A DNA stretch of 64,000 nt from JBQKLI01 sp012798975 (GTDB lineage Bacteria; Bacillota; Clostridia; Tissierellales; Peptoniphilaceae): the NCBI RefSeq assembly GCF_052116305.1, contig NZ_JBQKLI010000001.1:62001-126000 (forward strand), read 5' to 3'. Shown here one piece after another: positions 44,677-53,368 of the stretch (its first letter is position 1; the number at the start of each line of letters is the position of its first letter). The position numbers and the translations under genes were made by a program. Below the pieces are notes generated by a model that saw only the letters and a list, made by a program, of their open reading frames with translations, made no database searches and was not told the DNA's origin.

Positions 44677-45381
44677 ATGATACAAATTTCTACTTCACAA
44701 TATGAAGGTCCGTTCGATCTTTTGTTAGGCTTAATCGATAAGAAAAAAATCGATATTTTTGATATTCGGCTGAAAGATATTACAGAAGATTATTTAAATG
44801 AAATTAAAGATCTAGAGCGGTATAGTTCTGAAGAAGCTGCAGATTTTTTATATATAGCTAGTACCCTTTTGGAAATAAAATCAAGATCTCTTATACCTGT
44901 GGACATAGTTGAAGATGAAGATGAGATGGATCTGCTCGAAAGATTAATAGAGTATAAGAAGTACCAAGTACTTTCTCTAGAATTAAAAGAGAGAATAGAG
45001 CTTGGATTGAGACGATATTATAAATATCCAGAGGATTTCTCTTTGTACCAAAAAGATGAAATTATTATAAACACTGAAAAAGAACTGCTTTTTAGTACTT
45101 TGATGGAATTAATACAAACAAAAGAAAAGAAAAGAGATCCATTGGAAAAATTCGATATCCTCAGTAAAGATGAATATTCTGTGGACGAGCAGATGGGAAT
45201 TGTTCGTGACTTGTTGGGGAAAGAAAAACGTCTAAATTTTAAGTCGATCATTAAAAATCCAGGAAATATAAATGAGATGATTTCTACATTTCTCGCAATA
45301 CTGGAGTTGATAAGGATGAATTATTTAAAAGTATTTCAAAATGAAGATAAAGAGATAAAATTGGAATTGAGAGTGGAATAG
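44677..45381 (+). CDS. scpA: Segregation and condensation protein A
   Basis: Kleisin subunit that bridges the SMC heads. The 234-residue protein has the conserved start YEGPFDLLLGLIDKKKIDIF, LKDITEDYLNEI, and AADFLYIASTLLEIKSRSLI, then an acidic linker, and a C-terminal winged-helix part (INEMISTFLAILELIRMNYL) that binds the SMC cap. AGAGGGAA precedes the ATG. scpB follows without a gap. Together with smc (33222-36755) the full condensin is encoded in this window. Confidence 0.97.
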   Translation: MIQISTSQYEGPFDLLLGLIDKKKIDIFDIRLKDITEDYLNEIKDLERYSSEEAADFLYIASTLLEIKSRSLIPVDIVEDEDEMDLLERLIEYKKYQVLSLELKERIELGLRRYYKYPEDFSLYQKDEIIINTEKELLFSTLMELIQTKEKKRDPLEKFDILSKDEYSVDEQMGIVRDLLGKEKRLNFKSIIKNPGNINEMISTFLAILELIRMNYLKVFQNEDKEIKLELRVE

Positions 45382-45933
45382 ATGAATGAAGAAAAAAAGG
45401 GAGCTATTGAGGCACTGCTTTTTATGTGGGGAGATCCTATTGAAGACAAGCTGATTGCCAAATCAGTCGATTTGAGCATTAAGGAAGCGAATCAAATCCT
45501 TGGGGAAATGATAGAAGAATACAATTTGAGAGAAAGCGGTATCGAAATTCTCAAACTTGAAAATGCATATCAGTTTGCCACTCGGAAACAGTATTATGAT
45601 GTAATCAGCCAATTTATTCAGGGTGATCGAAAGAGAAACTTGTCGAATTCATCTATGGAAGTTTTAACAATCATTGCCTATAAACAGCCTGTCACAAGGG
45701 TGGAAATAGACGATATTAGAGGTGTTACATCTACCGGGTCTATCGATACGCTAGTAAAAAAAGGTTATATTGAAGAAGCTGGAAGAAAAGATTCTATTGG
45801 GAGACCTATATTATTTCGAACAACAGATCAGTTTCTTAGAGACTTTGAATTAGATTCAATCGATCATCTGCCAGGCTATAGCGATATTGAAATGTATATA
45901 AAAATGATGGAGAATGAAAATGAGGATCAATAA
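45382..45933 (+). CDS. scpB: Segregation and condensation protein B
   Basis: Dimeric partner that binds ScpA in the condensin complex. The 183-residue protein has two winged-helix domains: GAIEALLFMWGDPI near the start, then SNSSMEVLTIIAYKQPVTRV and EIDDIRGVTSTGSIDTLVKK, with GRPILFRTTDQFLRDF near the end. The ATG immediately follows the scpA stop. Its last 14 bases overlap rluB. Confidence 0.97.
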   Translation: MNEEKKGAIEALLFMWGDPIEDKLIAKSVDLSIKEANQILGEMIEEYNLRESGIEILKLENAYQFATRKQYYDVISQFIQGDRKRNLSNSSMEVLTIIAYKQPVTRVEIDDIRGVTSTGSIDTLVKKGYIEEAGRKDSIGRPILFRTTDQFLRDFELDSIDHLPGYSDIEMYIKMMENENEDQ

Positions 45934-46621
45934 ATACTTGGCAAAAGCTGGAATAGGTTCTCGCCGAGGAGTAGAAAAATTTATTGTTGAGGGCAAAGTT
46001 TCTATAAACGGAAAAGTTGTTACGGATCTATCTAGAGATATTCAAGAAAATGATCGTGTTTTTTTAAATGGGAAAGAAGTTCAGGTCCGAGAAGACTTTA
46101 TCTATTACAAAATAAATAAACCTGCGGGCTATACTACCACAGTTAAAGATCCATTTGCAGAAAGAGTTATCCTAGATTTGATAAAGGAAAAACGCAGAAT
46201 TTTCCCGGTGGGAAGACTGGACAAAGATTCATGCGGTCTTTTATTACTGACAAATGACGGTGATCTGACCTATCGGTTAACTCATCCTAAACATCATATG
46301 TCCAAAACCTATAGAGTTCGAGTTAAAGGCGCACCTTCTGATGCACAGATAAAAAAACTAGAACAAGGTATTCTCATGGATAGATATAAAACAAAAGAAT
46401 GTGTGATTAAACGGATTAAAGATGAACAGTCAGAAACGTCATTTGAGGTGATTTTATGGGAAGGAAGAAATCGTCAAATAAGAAAACTTTTTGACTCGAT
46501 CAATCATCCGGTAGTATTTTTAAAAAGGATTAAAATCGGTGAGGTTCTTCTTGGCAATTTGAAAGAAGGTCAATATGAAGAACTTTCAACTGAAGAATTA
46601 GAATACTTGAGAGGTATTTAA
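45920..46621 (+). CDS. rluB: 23S rRNA pseudouridine synthase (RsuA/RluB family)
   Basis: Isomerises a uridine of 23S rRNA (U2605 for RluB). The 233-residue protein has an N-terminal S4 domain (RINKYLAKAGIGSRRGVEKF), the catalytic aspartate in PVGRLDKDSCGLLLLTNDGD, and the family segment LWEGRNRQIRKLFDSINHPV. RluB is preferred over RsuA because scpA-scpB-rluB is the standard Firmicutes order. Two in-frame ATGs (45914 and 45920) are possible; the second is better spaced from GGAG at 45909-45912. Confidence 0.92.
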   Translation: MRINKYLAKAGIGSRRGVEKFIVEGKVSINGKVVTDLSRDIQENDRVFLNGKEVQVREDFIYYKINKPAGYTTTVKDPFAERVILDLIKEKRRIFPVGRLDKDSCGLLLLTNDGDLTYRLTHPKHHMSKTYRVRVKGAPSDAQIKKLEQGILMDRYKTKECVIKRIKDEQSETSFEVILWEGRNRQIRKLFDSINHPVVFLKRIKIGEVLLGNLKEGQYEELSTEELEYLRGI

Positions 46622-46978
46622 ATGATAGCTTTAAAAGAATTGAATTATGATGATATTGGATATCTTAGAGAAAACTATCCGATTAATCTTGACTTGGACA
46701 TGGAATGTCCTATTTTCACTTATGTATTCTTTGATGAAGAGAATATCGTTGGTTATTCTCAACTTCAAGTAGTAAAAAATGAAATAAAACTTTCTGATTT
46801 TCAATGCGACAAAAGAAGTGAAAATTTGAGACTATTTTATTTAAAAGCCACTGGATTAAAAGCGTTTAATTTAGGATATCAGTATATATTAAATGAAAAT
46901 AATATATACCCGGGAATGGCTGAAAGGATTATACTTGATGAGCTGTTTAAAGGAAACTGTAATGACTCTAGAGCTTAA
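46622..46978 (+). CDS. Small protein of unknown function, possibly GNAT-related
   Basis: A soluble 118-residue protein starting at the first base after the rluB stop and overlapping mnmM by 17 bases, so it is embedded in a translated operon and likely real. The segment ENIVGYSQLQVVKNEIKLSD and the following helix (LRLFYLKATGLKAFNLGYQY) resemble the central beta hairpin and helix of GNAT acetyltransferases. The usual acetyl-CoA loop (Q/R-x-x-G-x-G/A) is not seen, and the protein is short for a full domain (about 140-150). It could be a degenerate GNAT or an unrelated fold. No function assigned. Confidence 0.65.
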   Translation: MIALKELNYDDIGYLRENYPINLDLDMECPIFTYVFFDEENIVGYSQLQVVKNEIKLSDFQCDKRSENLRLFYLKATGLKAFNLGYQYILNENNIYPGMAERIILDELFKGNCNDSRA

Positions 46979-47522
46979 CAATACCACTTCTTTATTCAGG
47001 TCATTTATGAAATCCTGGCTTGATAACAGGATGATAGCAGTTGATATGACAGTGGGGAATGGAAATGACAGCGAGTTTTTACTTTCTCATAATATTAAAT
47101 TTTTATATGGATTTGATATTCAAAAAAGAGCAATAGAAATAACACAAAACCGTTTAGAGAAATCGAACTATTCCAATTTTATGCTTTTTCAGGATAATCA
47201 CAAAGAAATAAAACGTTATATTCAAGAAAAAGTTGATTTGTTAGTTTATAATTTGGGATATTTACCCAAAGGAAATAAGGAGATAACAACAAATGGTATA
47301 GATGTTGTAGAAAGTTTGAAAAAGGGCTTAGATTTATTGCTCCAAGGCGGTATGGTCTGGATTACCTTTTATCCTGGACATCCGGCAGGATATGAAGAGT
47401 CGATTATGATACTGGATTTCGTGAAAGGATTAGATCAAAGAAAATTTCATGTGCTGAAAATGGATTACATAAATCAAATTAACTATCCGCCCTTTAGCAT
47501 AGCTTTAGAAAAGAGGTATTAA
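46962..47522 (+). CDS. mnmM: tRNA (mnm5s2U34)-methyltransferase MnmM (YtqB family)
   Basis: SAM-dependent methyltransferase that finishes the wobble modification mnm5s2U in Gram-positive tRNAs. The 186-residue protein has the SAM motif AVDMTVGNGNDSEFLL and the diagnostic strings YNLGYLPKGNKEITTNG, YPGHPAGYEE and DYINQINYPPFSIALEKR, which closely parallel B. subtilis YtqB. Older annotations call it rRNA methylase. The frame opens at 46893, but the ATG at 46962 with AAGGAAA upstream is the family start. It overlaps the small gene before it and shares one base with the flavoprotein gene after it. Confidence 0.92.
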   Translation: MTLELNNTTSLFRSFMKSWLDNRMIAVDMTVGNGNDSEFLLSHNIKFLYGFDIQKRAIEITQNRLEKSNYSNFMLFQDNHKEIKRYIQEKVDLLVYNLGYLPKGNKEITTNGIDVVESLKKGLDLLLQGGMVWITFYPGHPAGYEESIMILDFVKGLDQRKFHVLKMDYINQINYPPFSIALEKRY

Positions 47523-48742
47523 TGAGAACAGCTATAATAGGAGCAGGTGCCGCAGGTATGATGGCAGCAGCTGCTGCAGGATCCGACGAGATCGTTCTTT
47601 TTGAACAAAATGAAAAATTCGGAAAAAAAGTTTATATAACAGGAAAAGGACGATGCAATATTACGAATAATATTGATACTTCAGAGTTTATAGAACAGAT
47701 AAACCGAAATCCATATTTTTGCTACAGCGCATTATATACTTTTACAAATAAAGATATGATGGAATTTTTAGAATCAAAGGGACTGCCGATTAAAATAGAA
47801 AGAGGGAATAGGGTGTTTCCCGCTAGTGACAAATCGAGCGATGTTATTAAAACGATTGAAAAGTTCGTAAGAGAAAAGCATGTGTCTGTTAGATTGAATA
47901 CACAAGTAAAGGATATCAGAAGAAAAGATGAGCTGTTTGAAATTACATTTGACGGCACAAAAGAATTATTTGACAGATGTATCATTGCTACTGGAGGATT
48001 ATCCTATCCTTCTACAGGCTCGACGGGATTCGGATTGAAGATAGCAGAAAAAATGGGACACAATATCATAACACCTGTACCAAGTCTCGTTCCAATCCGA
48101 ACTGCAGAAAAATGGGTAGCTCAATTAAAAGGACTTAGTTTGAGAAATATAACTCTTTCATATAAATCTAGAGGAAAAAATATTTCATATTTTGGAGATT
48201 TATTATTCAATGAGGATGGAATAACAGGGCCTACTGCCTTGAAAATGTCGACTCATGGCAAAGATTTTAAAGAAGGTGATCTTTTTTTTATCGACTTAAA
48301 ACCTGCATTATCGAAAGAGCAGCTAGAAAAACGGATATTGCGCGATTTCAGTCTTTATTTAAACAAAGAGATTCAAAATGGTTTGTCGGATCTTCTGCCA
48401 AAAAGACTGATTTTGCCTATTCTTTCTTTGTGCAGTATAGATCTTGAGAAAAAAATCCATCAAATTACGAAACAGGAACGAGAAAAAATAATACAAAATA
48501 TCAAAGGAGTACCCTTAACATTTATAGAGTTAAGAAGCTTCAAAGAAGCGATTATTACGAATGGCGGCATTGACACAAGTGAAATTGACCCAAGTACTAT
48601 GGAAAGCAAAATAATCAAAGGCCTTTATTTCGCTGGTGAAATCGTTGATATCGATGCAATGACAGGCGGATTTAATTTACAGTTGGCTTTTTCAACAGGG
48701 TATCTGGCAGGAATAAGCAGTGGAGCGGATAATGGAAAATAA
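47522..48742 (+). CDS. FAD-dependent oxidoreductase (HI0933/YhiN/BaiN family)
   Basis: A 406-residue flavoprotein. The N-terminal FAD motif is RTAIIGAGAAGMMAAAAAG (2-20), followed by the glutamate strand LFEQNEKFGKKVYITGKGRC and NITNN typical of the family. ATGGLSYPSTGSTGFG, the LLFNEDGITGPTALKMS segment and the C-terminal GLYFAGEIVDIDAMTGGFNL, with QLAFSTGYLAG, are also diagnostic. Members are widely conserved but their physiological substrate is mostly unknown; BaiN of gut Clostridia was proposed to reduce bile acid intermediates, which should not be assumed here. The ATG overlaps the mnmM stop by one base. Confidence 0.88.
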   Translation: MRTAIIGAGAAGMMAAAAAGSDEIVLFEQNEKFGKKVYITGKGRCNITNNIDTSEFIEQINRNPYFCYSALYTFTNKDMMEFLESKGLPIKIERGNRVFPASDKSSDVIKTIEKFVREKHVSVRLNTQVKDIRRKDELFEITFDGTKELFDRCIIATGGLSYPSTGSTGFGLKIAEKMGHNIITPVPSLVPIRTAEKWVAQLKGLSLRNITLSYKSRGKNISYFGDLLFNEDGITGPTALKMSTHGKDFKEGDLFFIDLKPALSKEQLEKRILRDFSLYLNKEIQNGLSDLLPKRLILPILSLCSIDLEKKIHQITKQEREKIIQNIKGVPLTFIELRSFKEAIITNGGIDTSEIDPSTMESKIIKGLYFAGEIVDIDAMTGGFNLQLAFSTGYLAGISSGADNGK

Positions 48743-49625
48743 ACTATATTTAGATATTGAAACTAATGATTCTGAGATCATTAATCAAATAAATAAAGAG
48801 ATACTTGAAAGAGAAGGTTCTGTGAATACGATCATTATATCCATACCTTCTCATAAACATTTTAATAAGAAACTATTGAGTTTGATAGAAGATGACTGTG
48901 TTGCGGTTTATTTTCATTCAGACATTTTAAAGGAGCAGCTGGAGCAGATCATTATTACATTTATTGAAAATGAAAAATATAATATTGCTATCGATGGACC
49001 CTCAGGATCAGGGAAGAGTACGATTGCAAAAGCTCTTGCATCTATATTATCTATCGATTATTTAGACACAGGAGCGATGTATAGAGCTATTACTTATATG
49101 TTGATTAAAGACAAAATCGATCTCCACCATGAAGATTCTGTGTGCAGCTATATAGCAGATCTTTCAATGCTTATCAAAAATCAGAGAATTTATCTAGATG
49201 GCAAAGATGTGCAAGACCATCTAAGAGATCAAATTGTCACTAAGAATGTCTCTTTAGTTTCAGGCTATGAATGTGTTCGTTCGAAACTTGTAGAGATTCA
49301 AAGACGGATTTCAAAAGAAAATTCTTCAATTTTAGATGGTCGAGATATTGGCACTGTTGTTTTGCCAAAAGCAAAGTATAAGTTCTATCTTAACGCTGAT
49401 GTTGAGATCCGCGCACGCAGAAGATTTGAGGAAACAAAAGAAGATATCAGCTATGAAGAAATATTAAAAGATATTATCAAAAGAGACGAACATGATAAGA
49501 ATCGTGAAATATCTCCTTTAAGAAAAGCTCCTGGAGCGGTTGAAATCGACAGTACTTCATTAAGCATATCAGAAGTAGCGGATGAAATTTTAAAGAGTAT
49601 GAGGGCAGCAGATCACTATGAATAA
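48732..49625 (+). CDS. cmk: Cytidylate kinase with an extra N-terminal domain
   Basis: Phosphorylates CMP and dCMP. Residues from about 84 onward are a normal cytidylate kinase: Walker A IDGPSGSGKSTIAK (87-100), YLDTGAMYRAITY, ILDGRDIGTVVLP and KRDEHDKNRE. The preceding 83 residues are not part of Cmk proteins that I know, which start almost at the Walker A strand. This extension has a strand-helix-strand pattern (IIISIPSHKHF, LLSLIEDDCVAVYFHSD) loosely like AroH-type chorismate mutase, but no catalytic residue can be confirmed. The ATG at 48732 has GTGGAGCG upstream and lies in the end of the flavoprotein gene. plsC overlaps by 8 bases. Confidence 0.93.
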   Translation: MENKLYLDIETNDSEIINQINKEILEREGSVNTIIISIPSHKHFNKKLLSLIEDDCVAVYFHSDILKEQLEQIIITFIENEKYNIAIDGPSGSGKSTIAKALASILSIDYLDTGAMYRAITYMLIKDKIDLHHEDSVCSYIADLSMLIKNQRIYLDGKDVQDHLRDQIVTKNVSLVSGYECVRSKLVEIQRRISKENSSILDGRDIGTVVLPKAKYKFYLNADVEIRARRRFEETKEDISYEEILKDIIKRDEHDKNREISPLRKAPGAVEIDSTSLSISEVADEILKSMRAADHYE

Positions 49626-50205
49626 AATATTTTACTGGATTGTTAGAAACATATTATATATAGTTTTCCATATCGTATATCGTATTGAAATCATTGGAGA
49701 CAATGATCAAGGAACAGGAGCTATTATGATCTGTTCGAATCATACCAGCGATTTGGACCCAATCATCCTCGCTATAGCTTATAAAAAGCCGATACATTTT
49801 ATGGCTAAAAAAGAATTATTTAAAAACCCTGTTTTCGGCTGGTTGATTGAAAAAGCAGGTGCTTTTCCTGTAGACCGGGGAAATGTAGATCTAAAAAGTG
49901 TAAAACATGCCATGGGGTTATTGAAATCAGAGCGAGTGTTAGGGATATTTCCTGAGGGTACAAGAGTAAAAACAGTAGATATCGCCAATATGAAAGAAGG
50001 AGTAAGTCTGATTGCGGCTAAAAGCGGTGCAGATATTCAACCGGTTTTAATAGAAACAAATTATAAATTATTCAAAAAAGTAAGAGTACATTTTCGCCCT
50101 ATTATAAAAATGGAACAATTTAATGATATTCCGAAAAAAGAGAAGGGAAAAATAATAACAAATAATTTATTTGCATCTATATACAATAGTAAGGAGTTAG
50201 AATGA
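49618..50205 (+). CDS. plsC: 1-acyl-sn-glycerol-3-phosphate acyltransferase
   Basis: Adds the second acyl chain to make phosphatidic acid, after PlsX/PlsY. The 195-residue protein starts with one hydrophobic segment (about 4-22), then the acyltransferase motifs CSNHTSDLDPIIL with catalytic His and Asp (NHx4D), GAFPVDRGNVD, and GIFPEGTR. It belongs to the same operon as cmk (8-base overlap) and ispH (4-base overlap), an order typical of Clostridia. Confidence 0.94.
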   Translation: MNKIFYWIVRNILYIVFHIVYRIEIIGDNDQGTGAIMICSNHTSDLDPIILAIAYKKPIHFMAKKELFKNPVFGWLIEKAGAFPVDRGNVDLKSVKHAMGLLKSERVLGIFPEGTRVKTVDIANMKEGVSLIAAKSGADIQPVLIETNYKLFKKVRVHFRPIIKMEQFNDIPKKEKGKIITNNLFASIYNSKELE

Positions 50206-52238
50206 TAATAAAAATAGCAGATCATGCCGGTTTTTGTGGCGGAGTAAAAAGAGCTGTAAAAATAGCGGAAGAAGCAGTAAGCTTTAAGGGCGATACCTAT
50301 TCTTTAGGTCCTATCGTGCATAATAAACAGCAGACAGAAGCTCTTGAGAAAAAAGGTCTTCAGGTATTAGAAGATTATAAAGAGCAAGAAACAGGCAATA
50401 TCGTTATAAGAAGCCATGGTGCAGCAAAAAGTGTTGTGGAGGATATGGAAAATAGAGGTTTTAATGTGATTGATGCAACTTGTCATGTGCTGCTAAAGAT
50501 ATATGAAAAAATTAAAGAAAAAGAAGAAGAGTATCAAATTGTGATTATTGGTGATCCAGAACATCCAGAAATCATCGGAATCGCAGGTCAGTTAGAACAA
50601 AAACCTATCATTGTAAATACGAAAGATGAAGCAGAAAAAATAAAAAACCAAGAAAAACTTTATATTATTTCACAAACTACGAATAGAATGGAGAAATTTT
50701 TGGAATTATCTGATATAATAGATAGAAGTAATGCTTATGTATTGATAGATAATACTATTTGTAATGCCACAAGAAATCGTCAGCAAGCAACAGAAGAACT
50801 TTCGAAAGATGTTGAAGCAATGATTACCATTGGTGGTTTAAATAGTTCAAATACAAATAAACTGTATGAAATCACGAAGAAACATTGTAAAAACACTTTT
50901 CGGATCGAAACAGTAGATGATTTATCTTTACAAGAAGTATTAAAATTTAATACAATAGGTATAACAGCTGGTGCTTCCACACCAGATTGGATTATTGAGG
51001 AGGTTGTAAACGTAATGGATAATTACAGCAAGGATTTTATGGAACAAGTAGAGGATAGTATAACAAAGATTTACCCGAAAGATATTGTAAAGGGCCGCGT
51101 GCTTTATGTTAGAGACAATGAGGTAGCAGTTGATATAGGGTACAGAAGCGATGGTTTAATCAAACACGATGAAATTTCATCTGATGAAAGTGTTAAGCCG
51201 CAAGATCTTTTCAAGCCGGAACAAGAAATAGAAGTTTACGTTATTAAAATGGACGACGGCGAGGGAAATGTTGTGTTATCAACTAGAAGAGTTGAAGGTT
51301 TGAAAAATTGGGAAAATTTAGTAGATGCATATAATGCGAATGAAACTGTTGAGGCCCAAGTCGTTAGAGAAGTTAAAGGTGGTCTTTTAGCTACAGTTAA
51401 AGGAATCAACGCATTTATTCCTGGTTCTCAAGTCACAACACATTATGTAAAAGATCTTTCTCAATATGTTGGACAAACTTTAGAGTGCAAAATTATAAAT
51501 GTTGATGATAGAAAGAAACGCTTAGTTCTTTCAAGCAGAAAGATCCAAGAACAAGAGCAGCAAGTAAAAATCGACGAAGCATGGGAAAATATCAATGTGG
51601 ACGAAACAATCAAAGGAACTGTTCAAAGATTGACCGATTTTGGTGCATTTGTTGATTTAGGCGGGGTTGATGGTTTAATCCATATTTCTGATATCTCTTG
51701 GAAACGCATTAAGCATCCTAGCGATGTTTTAAATGTAGGAGACGAAGTGGAAGTAATTGTTCTTCGTGCTAACAAAGAGAGAAATAGAATTTCACTAGGA
51801 TTAAAACAACTTACTAAAAAACCATTTGATGAATTTGTTGAAAACAACAAAGAAGGCGATGTTGTGAAAGGCGAAGTAGTGAATCTTTTAGACTTCGGTG
51901 CTTTTGTACGTTTACAAGAAGGTGTAGAAGGATTAGTTCACGTTTCTCAAATCAGCTATGATCATGTTGAAAAACCATCTGACGAATTAGAAGTTGGACA
52001 GGAATTAGATGTGAAGATTTTAGAAATTAATCCTGAGAATAAGAGAATCGCTTTAAGCATCAAAGGAACTCAGCCAGAACCGCAAAAACCTGAGAAAAAA
52101 GCAGAACCTAAAAAAGCTCCAAAGAAAAAAGTCAGCTATTCTGAGCCAGTATATGAAGAATCAGACTTTAACAATTCTTTAGGTGATCTATTAGATGCTA
52201 AATTAAGCGAAAGTGATCTATTAGATAGCGAAGATTAA
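50202..52238 (+). CDS. ispH: IspH (HMBPP reductase) fused to ribosomal S1-like domains
   Basis: A bifunctional 678-residue protein. Residues 1-280 are IspH/LytB, which makes IPP and DMAPP in the MEP pathway. The three cluster cysteines are present (C12 in GFCGGV, one in DATCH, one in ICNATRNRQ), as are the histidines in IVHNK, RSHG and EHPE with its glutamate, and GGLNSSNTNKL and AGASTPDW. Residues about 290-645 contain four S1 RNA-binding repeats (for example GTVQRLTDFGAFVDLGGVDG and GEVVNLLDFGAFVRLQEGVE), then a Lys/Pro/Glu-rich tail. Such fusions are known in Clostridia. The usual ATCP and HGVP strings are changed to ATCH and HGAA. A terminator follows. Confidence 0.96.
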   Translation: MIIKIADHAGFCGGVKRAVKIAEEAVSFKGDTYSLGPIVHNKQQTEALEKKGLQVLEDYKEQETGNIVIRSHGAAKSVVEDMENRGFNVIDATCHVLLKIYEKIKEKEEEYQIVIIGDPEHPEIIGIAGQLEQKPIIVNTKDEAEKIKNQEKLYIISQTTNRMEKFLELSDIIDRSNAYVLIDNTICNATRNRQQATEELSKDVEAMITIGGLNSSNTNKLYEITKKHCKNTFRIETVDDLSLQEVLKFNTIGITAGASTPDWIIEEVVNVMDNYSKDFMEQVEDSITKIYPKDIVKGRVLYVRDNEVAVDIGYRSDGLIKHDEISSDESVKPQDLFKPEQEIEVYVIKMDDGEGNVVLSTRRVEGLKNWENLVDAYNANETVEAQVVREVKGGLLATVKGINAFIPGSQVTTHYVKDLSQYVGQTLECKIINVDDRKKRLVLSSRKIQEQEQQVKIDEAWENINVDETIKGTVQRLTDFGAFVDLGGVDGLIHISDISWKRIKHPSDVLNVGDEVEVIVLRANKERNRISLGLKQLTKKPFDEFVENNKEGDVVKGEVVNLLDFGAFVRLQEGVEGLVHVSQISYDHVEKPSDELEVGQELDVKILEINPENKRIALSIKGTQPEPQKPEKKAEPKKAPKKKVSYSEPVYEESDFNNSLGDLLDAKLSESDLLDSED

Positions 52239-52250
52239 TTATAATTTTCG

Positions 52251-52281
52251 AAAAGAGCAGAGGATATCTGCTCTTTTTTTT
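52251..52281 (+). terminator. Terminator after ispH-rpsA
   Basis: AAAAGAGCAGA and TCTGCTCTTTT form an eleven-base stem with a five-base loop and a T tract of eight. It closes the long operon that begins near asp23. Confidence 0.93.
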
Positions 52282-52283
52282 CG

Positions 52284-52311
52284 TTAACAGTTATAGCAAT
52301 TAGGGTATATA
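52284..52311 (+). promoter_or_regulatory. Promoter of dgt-dnaG-rpoD-trmK-nif3
   Basis: TTAACA (52284-52289) and TATATA (52306-52311) with 16-base spacing, directly after the preceding terminator. It leaves a leader of about 30 bases before the dgt ribosome binding site (GGGAGG). Confidence 0.6.
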
Positions 52312-52349
52312 CCTTTTAAGAGCGATGTTAAAACTTCGGGAGGGCATTA

Positions 52350-53354
52350 ATGATTAGAAAGTTTTGGGAGATAGAGGATTTAATCTTAGATGAAAATGCA
52401 GCTAAATCTAAAAATTCTATCCGAAAGTATCATGAAAAGTTTGATGATTATGAAAATCCATACCAGATCGACAGAAAAAGAATCATATTTTCCAAAGCAT
52501 TCAGGCGTTTGAAAAGCAAAACTCAAGTATATATTTCTCCCGAAAAAGACCACTACCGAACGAGGTCAAGTCATACTTTAGAAGTTTCCACGATCGCACG
52601 TATAATGGGGAGAGCTTTAAGATTGAATGAGGATTTAGTAGAAGCGATTTCTTTAGGTCATGATTTAGGCCATACTCCATTTGGCCATATGGGGGAGCAG
52701 GTTTTAAACAGTCTTTCACCAAATGGTTTTACACATTATGAACAATCCGTAAGAGTAGTTGAGTTTATTGAGCGGATTGATTCAAAGTATAACGGCTTGA
52801 ATTTAACCAGCGACGTGATCGACGGCATCTCCAATCATACTGGAGAACGCCAAGCAAAAACTTTAGAAGGAAGAATTATAAAATTTGCCGACCGCATAAG
52901 TTACGTAAATCATGATTTAGAAGATGCTATCCGAGCCGGCATTATCGGAGAAGAAGAAATACCAAAGGAAATTACAGAGATCATCGGCAAAAACAGAAAA
53001 GAACGCCTTGAGAAAATGATAGATGACTTAATTGAAAATAGCAGTTCCAGCTCTATAGCTATGAGTGATTCTATGTATGATGGTATGATGACGATGAGGA
53101 AGTTCTTGTTTGATCATGTATATTATAATGATTTCGTTACGAAAGAAAAAGATCATGTCTATCATGTTTTAAGTCATCTATATAGGCATTATCTAAAGAA
53201 TATTGATGATATCCCGAAATCTCACTTGAATCTTTATAATAATTGTTACGATTCAAGAGAACAAATTATTGTCGATTATCTTTCTGGTATGACAGATAAT
53301 TATATTTTATTAATCTATGAGAATATATTTATTCCCAAGCGTTGGAAATTTTAA
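52350..53354 (+). CDS. dgt: dGTP triphosphohydrolase-like HD protein
   Basis: HD-domain dNTP triphosphohydrolase, expected to split dNTPs to nucleoside and triphosphate and so tune nucleotide pools. The 334-residue protein has the N-terminal RKRIIFSKAFRRLKSKTQV and RTRSSHTLEVSTIARIMGRA with the first metal histidine, the HD pair in LGHDLGHTPFGHMGE, and IIKFADRISYVNHDLEDAI. It is the shorter Firmicutes form and precedes dnaG-rpoD as in many Clostridia. True substrate preference cannot be read. Confidence 0.92.
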   Translation: MIRKFWEIEDLILDENAAKSKNSIRKYHEKFDDYENPYQIDRKRIIFSKAFRRLKSKTQVYISPEKDHYRTRSSHTLEVSTIARIMGRALRLNEDLVEAISLGHDLGHTPFGHMGEQVLNSLSPNGFTHYEQSVRVVEFIERIDSKYNGLNLTSDVIDGISNHTGERQAKTLEGRIIKFADRISYVNHDLEDAIRAGIIGEEEIPKEITEIIGKNRKERLEKMIDDLIENSSSSSIAMSDSMYDGMMTMRKFLFDHVYYNDFVTKEKDHVYHVLSHLYRHYLKNIDDIPKSHLNLYNNCYDSREQIIVDYLSGMTDNYILLIYENIFIPKRWKF

Positions 53355-53368
53355 GAGGTGAAGTTTAA

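Noticed and set aside
46893..46961. Upstream extension of mnmM
   Set aside because: It lies within the preceding small gene and does not fit the YtqB family start; the ATG at 46962 has its own binding site.
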